Assembly: GCF_900128445.1 (NCBI RefSeq)
Contig: NZ_LT671417.1
Span: forward strand, 310,001 to 374,000
Direction of reading: 5' to 3'
DNA from: Thermophilibacter provencensis
GTDB taxonomy: Bacteria; Actinomycetota; Coriobacteriia; Coriobacteriales; Atopobiaceae
Length of the DNA stretch: 64,000 nucleotides
Shown: positions 50,581 through 57,294 of the stretch, one piece after another
Numbering within the stretch: position 1 is the stretch's first letter
Layout: the number at the start of each line of letters is the position of its first letter
Made by a program: the position numbers and the translations under genes
Notes under the pieces: generated by a model
What the model saw: the letters and a program-made list of their open reading frames with translations, nothing else
Told to the model about the DNA's origin: nothing
Databases searched by the model: none

Positions 50581-51468
50581 TTAGACGTACCAAATGCCAC
50601 AGTCGTTATGGCAAAATCCCTCGCGTTCGAGCTCGTCGAGAAGTGCCCGGACGTCCGGCTCGCCTATGGCACTTCTACCCGCCCGGAGCTCCGCGCTAAC
50701 GAGCTCCTGGAAAATCGTCTCAAAGTCTGCGCCGCCGGGCCCGTCCCCTCGGTGGGCGAGAAGAACGCGCAGCAGCTCCGCGCGCTTCTGCCGGTGCGAG
50801 CCCTCGAAGCGCGACTGGCGCGTGTGCCCGCGCGAGCGTCGCGACGGGTTGGGAACGGTGCGCTTGAGGTAGGCACCGTAGTCGAGCAGGGCGTAGTACC
50901 AGGTGCGCGGGTCATCCTCGGGATCGCTCGCGTCCGGCGGGCAGGTGTCCCGCACGAGCGGCACCAGCTCGCGGTCGGGAACGGACTCGGCGCTCGGGTA
51001 GAGCTCGTGGAGAAAGACGGTGCGGACGTTGGTCTCGAGGTAGACCCCGGGCAGGTCGAAGGCGAAGGCCCGTATGCCCGCCGCCGTGGCCGGCCCGATT
51101 CCCGGCAGCGCCTCGAGGGCGGCGGCCTCGTCGGGCATCACGCCGCCCGCGGCCGAGACCGCCCGCGCCGCGCGCAGGACGGAGAGGGCCCGGCGGTTGT
51201 AGCCGAGGCCCTGCCATTCGTCCAGCACGTCAGCGGCGTCCGCCGCAGCGAGCGCGTCCACCGTGGGGAACCGCTCGAGCCAGCGCTGCCAGCGCCCGTC
51301 AACGCGCGTCGTCTGGGTCTGCTGGAGCATGACCTCGGATATCCAGATGGCATAGGGGTCGCGCGTGCGACGCCACGGAAGGTCACGGTAGAGCTCACGC
51401 CCGCGCTCGAGCACGAGGGCGCGAAAGTCTTCCAGGGCAGGGCGCCCGTGTTCCGAGGGCTCGCTCAC
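50581..51468 (-). CDS. MutY-like adenine glycosylase lacking the iron-sulfur cluster
   Basis: 295 residues of the HhH-GPD family. PWRRTRDPYAIWISEVMLQQ contains the MutY catalytic Glu (E45) and LPGIGPATAAGIRAFAF the helix-hairpin-helix (121-137). Two differences from classical MutY are plain: the catalytic Asp position reads LETNVRTV (E145) instead of LDGNVKR, and the C-x6-C-x2-C-x5-C cluster that should follow the domain is absent, replaced by LKRTVPNPSRRSRGHTRQSR. A NUDIX-like 8-oxoG domain is also not evident. It probably still excises adenine from mispairs, but the specificity is inference. GTG start at 51468 overlaps the Rrf2 stop by 4 nt, so expression is coupled. Confidence 0.85.
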   Translation of the reverse strand: MSEPSEHGRPALEDFRALVLERGRELYRDLPWRRTRDPYAIWISEVMLQQTQTTRVDGRWQRWLERFPTVDALAAADAADVLDEWQGLGYNRRALSVLRAARAVSAAGGVMPDEAAALEALPGIGPATAAGIRAFAFDLPGVYLETNVRTVFLHELYPSAESVPDRELVPLVRDTCPPDASDPEDDPRTWYYALLDYGAYLKRTVPNPSRRSRGHTRQSRFEGSHRQKRAELLRVLLAHRGDGPGGADFETIFQELVSAELRAGRSAIGEPDVRALLDELEREGFCHNDCGIWYV

Positions 51469-51956
51469 GCAGCCCCCTCGATGTGCGCGGCGCCGCGCGC
51501 CGCACCCTCGTCGACGAGCTCGAAGGTACCCCGGAACACCGGCGAGCGGCGCTCCACCACAAGCTCGTGCAGGGTGACGGACGAGAAGAGCTGGTGCAGC
51601 ATCCGCTCGGCGTTGCACCAGACGGACGTGAAGCGGCAGGCTCCTCGGCGCGGGCACGGCTCGGTGCCGTCGAGCGCGGTGGCGCAGCCCGAGACGATGA
51701 TGGGGCCCTGCACCGCCTCAACGAGCTGGAGCAAGGTGGTCTCGCGCGGGTCCACGGCGAGCCTCATGCCGCCCGCGGCGCCGCGCGAGTTCTCGACGAT
51801 CCCCGCGAGGGCGAGGTCGTGCTGGATCGAGCGGGCGAAGGAGTACGGGATGCTGTTCTCCTTGGCCGCCGTGCGGACGGAGATGATCCCGTCCGGGTCG
51901 CTCACGAGCGCGGCGAGCATGCGCAGCGCGTAATCGGTCTTCCGTGATATCTCCAT
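51465..51956 (-). CDS. Rrf2-family transcription regulator
   Basis: 163 residues. N-terminal winged helix MEISRKTDYALRMLAALVSD, then IPYSFARSIQHDLALAGIVE and NSRGAAGGMRLAVDP. The sensor segment carries four Cys (SGCAT, EPCPRRGAC, VWCNAER), suited to hold a [2Fe-2S] or [4Fe-4S] cluster as in IscR/NsrR/RsrR relatives. Start at 51956 follows GGGGAGGAGCC. Middle gene of HAD-Rrf2-MutY-like; GTGA overlap with the glycosylase gene ties an iron-sulfur sensor to DNA repair. Confidence 0.93.
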   Translation of the reverse strand: MEISRKTDYALRMLAALVSDPDGIISVRTAAKENSIPYSFARSIQHDLALAGIVENSRGAAGGMRLAVDPRETTLLQLVEAVQGPIIVSGCATALDGTEPCPRRGACRFTSVWCNAERMLHQLFSSVTLHELVVERRSPVFRGTFELVDEGAARGAAHIEGAA

Positions 51957-51994
51957 GGCTCCTCCCCTCGGCGCCTCCCCCGCGCCGATCGAAC

Positions 51995-52687
51995 CTACGC
52001 GTTCCAGTTGAGAATCTGCCAGCCGCGGCGCTTTGCGAGCAGCCTCAGCGTCTTGCCCGGGCAGACCGCAACGGCCGTCTCGGCGCGGGCGAGAAGGTCC
52101 TTGTCGCTGTGATGGTCGCCGTAGGCGCGGGCGAGCTCCCAGCGCCCGACCCCCAGGCGGGCATCGCACCAAGCCGCTGCGGCGCGGTACTTCTCGTCGC
52201 CCGCCACCACGGGACCGTCCACGGCGCCCGTGTAGTTTCCCTGATCGTCACGCTCCATGTGCGTGGCCGCATACCCGTCGAACCCGATTCTCTTGGCCGC
52301 GGCGGCCGCTATGGCGTCAAAGGTCGCGGACACGAGAAGGGTCACCAGGCCCTCGTCGTGGCAGCGACGCACCTCGGCGAGCGCCTGCGTGCGATAGCGC
52401 GGAACGAGCACCTTGTCGTGGAAGCGCACCATGAGGGCGTCCACCTCGCTGGCGCTGCGTCCCTTGAGGGAGCCGAGCACGAGCTCCCTGGCCTCGTCCT
52501 GACGATACGGCAGGTGGAGCTTGTAGCGGACGCCCCACCAGATCAGCCTCAGCGCCCTGGGCAGGGACATCGCGCCGTTCAGGATCAGGTACTCGGTGAA
52601 GAGCGCGCCCGACTGCCCCCGGATGGAGGTCCCATCAAAGTCGAAGACGGCGACGCGGTATGTGGTCTGCTCGGCGCTGGGGTCCAT
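51995..52687 (-). CDS. HAD-IB family hydrolase (SerB-like)
   Basis: 230 residues. Motif I is VAVFDFDGTSIRG, with Thr-Ser; the cap region is helical (YLILNGAMSLPRALRLIWWG); motif II VTLLVSATFDAIAA; motif III lysine in VAGDEKYRAAAAW; motif IV ARAYGDHHSDKDLL. This matches the HAD-IB group of phosphoserine phosphatase and related lipid or nucleotide phosphatases. The ATG at 52687 is preceded by GAGGGAACGAGG. First gene of the unit, 38 bp before rrf2. Confidence 0.87.
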   Translation of the reverse strand: MDPSAEQTTYRVAVFDFDGTSIRGQSGALFTEYLILNGAMSLPRALRLIWWGVRYKLHLPYRQDEARELVLGSLKGRSASEVDALMVRFHDKVLVPRYRTQALAEVRRCHDEGLVTLLVSATFDAIAAAAAKRIGFDGYAATHMERDDQGNYTGAVDGPVVAGDEKYRAAAAWCDARLGVGRWELARAYGDHHSDKDLLARAETAVAVCPGKTLRLLAKRRGWQILNWNA

Positions 52688-52792
52688 CCTCGTTCCCTCG
52701 TCAGATTCAAAACTGATGTGAATATGATACCCCGAGATGAGCATTTGAGAGTGAAAAAACCAGGCACCGGACGATGAGTTTACATACGAGAA

Positions 52793-52812
52793 AGGGGCCC
52801 CGAAGGGCCCCT
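52793..52812 (-). terminator. Terminator of tRNA-Asp
   Basis: On the minus strand an 8-bp stem AGGGGCCC closes a UUCG tetraloop and is followed by TTCTC, 13 bp after the tRNA. Confidence 0.75.
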
Positions 52813-52824
52813 CGTACGGTGCAA

Positions 52825-52901
52825 TGGCGGGATGTAAGGGACTCGAACCCTCGACCTCCGACGTGACAGGCCGGCGCTCTAACCAGCTGAGCTAACACCC
52901 C
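52825..52901 (-). tRNA. tRNA-Asp (anticodon GTC)
   Basis: A 77-nt cloverleaf read leftward: acceptor GGGGTGT with ACATCCC (one G-U), anticodon loop CTGTCAC, T-loop TTCGAGT, discriminator G and encoded CCA. Confidence 0.97.
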
Positions 52902-52922
52902 GTTCGCCTTGCGCGGAAGCTA

Positions 52923-52951
52923 TTCTTACATAGGTCGCCCCTCTCTGGCAA
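52923..52951 (-). promoter_or_regulatory. Promoter of tRNA-Asp
   Basis: TTGCCA (-35) and TAAGAA (-10) on the minus strand are separated by exactly 17 nt and lie 22 nt before the tRNA. Confidence 0.7.
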
Positions 52952-52994
52952 GAGGAATTTTGAAAAAATCTTCCTCCTGCCGATTTTTTTCGAA

Positions 52995-53068
52995 GGGGGC
53001 GTGCAAAGGGGACAGGCACTTTCGCACGGCGTGCCGCGCGAAAGTGCCTGTCCCCTTTGCACGCCCCC
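52995..53068. repeat. REP-like palindrome with 31-bp arms
   Basis: GGGGGCGTGCAAAGGGGACA and the rest of a 31-nt arm pair perfectly around a 12-nt loop. Same core as 37776 and 63071; here CTTTCGC replaces CTTTTGC. Sits after the end of the membrane-protein gene (stop 53091). Confidence 0.88.
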
Positions 53069-53090
53069 CTTGCACGCCTGCCCGCATGGC

Positions 53091-53921
53091 CTACTCGAGG
53101 GCGACCTCCGTGACCGAGCCCGACGCGTCCGTCACCCGCAGCGTGGCTCCGGAGAGCTCCACCGAGGTGGCCTCCCCCACGCCCTGGACCATCGAGCCGT
53201 CCTGACCGGCGACGTACGTGGCGGACCCGTGGCCGCCGATCACGTAGCAGACCACGTCCCAGGCCCCGTCGCGGTTTTCGGGGACGAGCAGGGTCTCCGC
53301 GCGGCGGACAAGGGCGATGGGCGTGCCCTCCAGCTCCGCGAGAACCTCGTCGGCGCCGTCGGAGCCAACGCGGACGAGGCCCATGCCGCCGTCGTCAAGC
53401 TGTCGCAGGGCGTAGGTGACGCCCTCGTACGAGACGGTGCCGTCGACGCCCGTCTGCTCCGACCCGGCGTCATGCTCCGTCTGCTGCTCCTGGTACTCGC
53501 GCTCCGCGTCGGTGAGGGCCGTCTGACCGTGGCCCTGCTGTGGGGCGGCCTCCTCTGAGGAGGGGCTCAGCACCGCGGCCGCGCAGCGACCGAGGAAGAA
53601 GACGAGAATCATGGCCGCCAGCGCGGCGAGGACGAGAAGAACGACGTTCTTGCGGCTGCGCCTCGGGCCGCCATGCGCGGAGCGGGCCTCGGGGTGGCGC
53701 TCGTAGTAGCGCTCCTCGGCGTTGTGGCGCGCACGGCCCGCCGCCTCCGCGGCGTTGCTCCTCGTGGTGACCCGGGCGCCCTGCCCCGCCCGGATTGTGG
53801 AGATCCGGTCGGAGTCGCTTGCCAGGCGCTGGCGCGCCCCGGCGGCGCGGGGCCCTCGCGCCCCTCGTGCCGAGGCCTGCGGCGCACCATGAGCGGGACG
53901 CCTCCTCTGTCCGTCAGCCAT
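53091..53921 (-). CDS. Unknown single-pass membrane protein
   Basis: 276 residues. A 92-residue basic, Arg/Ala-rich cytoplasmic N-terminus is followed by one transmembrane helix (VVLLVLAALAAMILVFFLGR, about 94-113) and an acidic extracellular part. An EREYQEQQTEHD stretch precedes a small beta-rich domain (VSYEGVTYALRQLDDGGMGL to the end). No known catalytic motif. AAGGGGGAAG precedes the ATG. It lies 16 bp downstream of recR on the same strand, so it belongs to the dnaX-ybaB-recR transcript. Function unknown. Confidence 0.75.
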   Translation of the reverse strand: MADGQRRRPAHGAPQASARGARGPRAAGARQRLASDSDRISTIRAGQGARVTTRSNAAEAAGRARHNAEERYYERHPEARSAHGGPRRSRKNVVLLVLAALAAMILVFFLGRCAAAVLSPSSEEAAPQQGHGQTALTDAEREYQEQQTEHDAGSEQTGVDGTVSYEGVTYALRQLDDGGMGLVRVGSDGADEVLAELEGTPIALVRRAETLLVPENRDGAWDVVCYVIGGHGSATYVAGQDGSMVQGVGEATSVELSGATLRVTDASGSVTEVALE

Positions 53922-53937
53922 TGCGCTTCCCCCTTAG

Positions 53938-54546
53938 CTAGACCTCCCGGCGCGCCTCAATGGCGCGGCCGAGGGTCACCTCGTCTGCATACTCAAGGTC
54001 CCCGCCCACGGGCAGGCCGCTCGCCAGCCGCGTCACGCGCACGCCGAGCGGGCGGATGACGCGGGCCAGATAGGTCGCCGTGGTCTCGCCCTCGACGTCC
54101 GGGTTGGTGGCGAGGATGACCTCGTCCACCGTGCCGTCGGCGAGGCGGGCGAGCAGCTCGCGGACGTGCAGCTGCTCCGGCCCGATCTTGTCCATGGGGC
54201 TGATGACGCCGCCGAGGACGTGGTAGAGGCCGTGGTACGTGCCCGTTCGCTCGATGGCCGTGACGTCGCGCGGCTCTGAGACCACGCAGATGGACGCGCG
54301 GTCTCGCGTTCCGTCGGCGCAGACGTCGCAGGTGTCGCGCGTCGCGTACGAGAAGCAGACGGGACAGAAGTGAACCTGCTGCTTCACGTCGAGGATCGCG
54401 TTGGCGAGGCGGCGCGCCTCCTCGGCATCCGCCTCGAGGAGGTGGTAGGCGATCCGCTGGGCTGACTTCGGCCCCACGCCGGGCAGTCGGCCGAGCTCGT
54501 CGAGCAGCCGCTGGAGCGCGCGACCATCGTTGACCGGGTCGATCAT
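53938..54546 (-). CDS. recR: Recombination mediator RecR
   Basis: 202 residues. Helix-hairpin-helix [17 protein letters not shown] (21-37), zinc finger [16 protein letters not shown], and a Toprim domain beginning [20 protein letters not shown]. It acts with RecO/RecF at gaps and stalled forks. Complete. ybaB lies 13 bp upstream, completing the usual dnaX-ybaB-recR order. Confidence 0.97.
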   Translation of the reverse strand: MIDPVNDGRALQRLLDELGRLPGVGPKSAQRIAYHLLEADAEEARRLANAILDVKQQVHFCPVCFSYATRDTCDVCADGTRDRASICVVSEPRDVTAIERTGTYHGLYHVLGGVISPMDKIGPEQLHVRELLARLADGTVDEVILATNPDVEGETTATYLARVIRPLGVRVTRLASGLPVGGDLEYADEVTLGRAIEARREV

Positions 54547-54559
54547 CCCGAAGACCGCC

Positions 54560-54895
54560 CTAGAAGAGGCCCGGGATGTTGAGGCCGCCCGTGACGGCGC
54601 TCATCTGCTGGCTCGCCATGCGCTCGGCGGACTCGAGGGCGTCGTTCACGGCGGCGAGGATCATGTCCTGCAGCATCTCGACGTCCTCGGGGTCGAGCGC
54701 GTCGGGGGCGATGGCGAGCGAAGTCAGGCGCATGTCGCCCGTGGCCGTCACCTTGACGGCACCGCCGCCCGCGCTCGCGGTGACCTCGGTCTCGGCGGCC
54801 TTCTGCTGCGCGGCGATGAGCTGCTCCTGCATCTTGCGGGCCTGCGCCATCATCTGGTTGCGGTTCATGCCGCCCATGTTGAATCCCTTGGCCAT
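54560..54895 (-). CDS. YbaB/EbfC nucleoid-associated protein
   Basis: 111 residues. A Met/Asn-rich start ([20 protein letters not shown]), coiled coil, then [20 protein letters not shown] and [20 protein letters not shown], the family core. Binds DNA as a dimer. ATG at 54895 follows AAAGGAG. Between dnaX and recR as in most bacteria. Confidence 0.95.
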   Translation of the reverse strand: MAKGFNMGGMNRNQMMAQARKMQEQLIAAQQKAAETEVTASAGGGAVKVTATGDMRLTSLAIAPDALDPEDVEMLQDMILAAVNDALESAERMASQQMSAVTGGLNIPGLF

Positions 54896-54929
54896 CTTGG
54901 CTCCTTTCGTCCTCCCGGGCGCGCCGGGA

Positions 54930-57074
54930 TCAGTCGTCGTCCTCGTCCCCGTCCTCCTCGGGCTCGGCCGTGAAGCCATCCCCCGAGACGGGGTCACCAT
55001 CATAGGCGAGCTCGGCCGCGGCGTCCTCGTCGGAGGTCGTCACCGCCGGCTCCACGCTCACCTCGAGCGGCTGCCCGAACGCCTCCGCCAGCATGGAGGC
55101 GATGTCCGCGAACTCGGGCGTGAGCTCCGCGCCCCCGCCGACGGCCCCGACGTCGCCCGCGGGCGCCGAGGTCGGGGCGTCCCAGGGCATGGGGTAGTCC
55201 GGGGCGGCGGTTTCCGGTGCCGGTGTCATAGGCTCGGGGGCCGGGGCGCTCGGAGCGGGAGACACCGGCGTCGGCGCTGGCGCAGGCTGCGGAGCAGGCT
55301 GAGGCCTGTGGCCCGGCACGGGTGCCGGGCGCTCAGAGCGGGAGATCGCCTGACTGGCGAGGCTCGACTCCACGTACACCACCTGGCGCGGGCCAAACGT
55401 GGCGGCAATCACCGGGTCCACGCTCTCGCGGACGTCCGCGCGCTCGAGCATCCTTGCCGCGAAGTGCGACCCCTTTGGCAGCGACACCATGAGCTTCTCG
55501 CCGTCGTCGGAAACCGCAGTAGAGGAGAGGAGCAGCGAGCCCTTGGCCGGCACCTGCGCCACGAGCTGGTCGACGACCTGCTTCCAGAGCCGCTGGAGGT
55601 TGCCGTTCGTGACGCCCCCGCCGCGAGCCGACCCGCCCCTTCCGCTCGCTCCACGCTCGGCTGGCGCCTCGCTCACTTCGTGAGTCGCGGCGGGAGGGGC
55701 GGGTCGGCTCGCGGCGGGGGCTGCCGGAACAGCAGGAGCCTCCGCAGGTCGGGAGGTCGTCGGCCGCTCGGGCGCCGGGGCGGCCACAGGCGCGCTGCTC
55801 CTCTCGGCGATCGGCTCCGGGACGGCTTCCGTCTGGGGTTGGGGGTGTGACGGCGCCGCGGGTTGAGGGGTGGCCGGGGCGGCGGATCGCGGATCGAGGT
55901 TCTTCTCGCCGTGCGGGGTGGCGAGGATCGCCACCTGGCGCTCGAGGTCGGCCACGCGCTCGGCCAGGGACTCAAGCGTGAGGTCTGAGTCTGGGCGGGC
56001 AATCCTCGTGAAGGCAATCTCCAGAACGAGCCGCTGGTTGGGGGCGGTACGCATCTCGCTTGACGCCTCGCCCAGGATGGTCAGAACCCGCGAGAGGCGG
56101 TCGGGCGCGCCAAACGCGGCGGCCTCGCCACGCAGGGAGTCCAGCTCCTCCCCGCGCGCTTCCACCACGTCGTCGGCGCTCGGCACCACCGAGACCACGT
56201 AGACGTCGCGGACGTGCGCGGCGAGCTCGCGCGTGAACTGCAGGAGGTCGCGCCCCGCCTCTGCGAGCGAGGCCACCTCGGAGAAGAGCACCGCCACGTC
56301 TCGGTGGGCCATCGCGCGGGACACCTGCCCCAGCACAGAGCCCGAGACCTCGCCGAGGAAGTCGGACGCGGCGGCGAGGCTGATCTCCCCCGCGCCGAAG
56401 ACGGAGAGCTGCTCGAGCGTGGTGAGCGCGTCGCGCATGCCGCCGCGCGCATGGCGAACGATGAGCTCGAGCGCGCGCTCGTCATAGGCAAAGCCCTCCT
56501 GGCCGCAGACGAACGCCAGGTGCGCCTGCATCTCCTCGTTGCCGATGGCGTGGAAGTCAAAGCGCTGCACGCGGGAGAGGATGGTGGCCAGGATCTTCTG
56601 GGGGTCGGTGGTGCACATGATGAAGACCACGTGCTCGGGGGGCTCCTCGAGCGTCTTGAGCAGCGCGTTGAACGCCGCCGTGGTCAGCATGTGGACCTCG
56701 TCGATGATATAGACCTTGCAGCGCCCGCGCGTGGGGGCATAGCTCACGTGGGAGATGATCTCCTCGCGGACGTTGTCCACGCCCGTGCGGGACGCGGCGT
56801 CGAGCTCGATGACGTCAGGGTGCTCGCCGGACGCGATGAGCTGGCACTGCTCGCAGGTGCCGTCGGGCAGGGCCGCCGGGCCGCGCTCGCACATGAGGGC
56901 CTTGGCGAGGATGCGCGCCATCGTGGTCTTGCCGGTGCCGCGCGGGCCGCAGAAGAGGTACGCGTGGCTCGTGCGCCCCTCGAGCACGGCGCGCTTGAGG
57001 GTCTCGACCACATGGCCCTGGCCCACGACCTGCTCAAACGTCTGCGGACGGTACTTGGTGTACAGCGATTCCAT
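54930..57074 (-). CDS. dnaX: DNA polymerase III subunit gamma/tau
   Basis: 714 residues, the clamp-loader ATPase. RPQTFEQVVGQGHVVETLKR leads to Walker A FCGPRGTGKTTMARIL, a zinc module CERGPAALPDGTCEQC, DEVHMLTTAAFNALLKTLEE (Walker B) and SRVQRFDFHAIG (sensor). Residues about 390-520 form a long Pro/Ala-rich linker; the C-terminal part carries a tau-like segment and a final acidic stretch (EEDGDEDDD). ATG at 57074 is preceded by GGAGGTCGC. A TATACT -10 box is 32 nt upstream on the minus strand (57106-57111). No internal frameshift signal is obvious. Confidence 0.96.
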   Translation of the reverse strand: MESLYTKYRPQTFEQVVGQGHVVETLKRAVLEGRTSHAYLFCGPRGTGKTTMARILAKALMCERGPAALPDGTCEQCQLIASGEHPDVIELDAASRTGVDNVREEIISHVSYAPTRGRCKVYIIDEVHMLTTAAFNALLKTLEEPPEHVVFIMCTTDPQKILATILSRVQRFDFHAIGNEEMQAHLAFVCGQEGFAYDERALELIVRHARGGMRDALTTLEQLSVFGAGEISLAAASDFLGEVSGSVLGQVSRAMAHRDVAVLFSEVASLAEAGRDLLQFTRELAAHVRDVYVVSVVPSADDVVEARGEELDSLRGEAAAFGAPDRLSRVLTILGEASSEMRTAPNQRLVLEIAFTRIARPDSDLTLESLAERVADLERQVAILATPHGEKNLDPRSAAPATPQPAAPSHPQPQTEAVPEPIAERSSAPVAAPAPERPTTSRPAEAPAVPAAPAASRPAPPAATHEVSEAPAERGASGRGGSARGGGVTNGNLQRLWKQVVDQLVAQVPAKGSLLLSSTAVSDDGEKLMVSLPKGSHFAARMLERADVRESVDPVIAATFGPRQVVYVESSLASQAISRSERPAPVPGHRPQPAPQPAPAPTPVSPAPSAPAPEPMTPAPETAAPDYPMPWDAPTSAPAGDVGAVGGGAELTPEFADIASMLAEAFGQPLEVSVEPAVTTSDEDAAAELAYDGDPVSGDGFTAEPEEDGDEDDD

Positions 57075-57167
57075 GCGACCTCCGATGGCTGGATACTGAC
57101 CTCCCAGTATACCCGGGCCGCCGGACGCCAGACCTCGCCCCACAGGTTCTTCTCGCCCCACGCCGTG

Positions 57168-57214
57168 GGCGTCAGGCGTGCAAAGGGGACAGGCACTTTT
57201 GCACGCCTGACGCC
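57168..57214. repeat. REP-like single unit with 17-bp arms upstream of dnaX
   Basis: GGCGTCAGGCGTGCAAA pairs with its complement across GGGGACAGGCACT. It contains one copy of the core rather than two facing copies, unlike 52995 and 63071. Confidence 0.8.
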
Positions 57215-57232
57215 AGTGGCACGCGACCGAAC

Positions 57233-57265
57233 GGGCCCGCAGCCCAGAGGGAAGGCTGCGGGCCC
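57233..57265 (-). terminator. Hairpin after the first GH3 gene
   Basis: GGGCCCGCAGCC and its exact complement form a 12-bp stem with a 9-nt loop, about 30 bp from the GH3 stop (57295). No U-run. Confidence 0.65.
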
Positions 57266-57294
57266 ACTATCAGCAGCGACCGCGTCTGGAGGAG

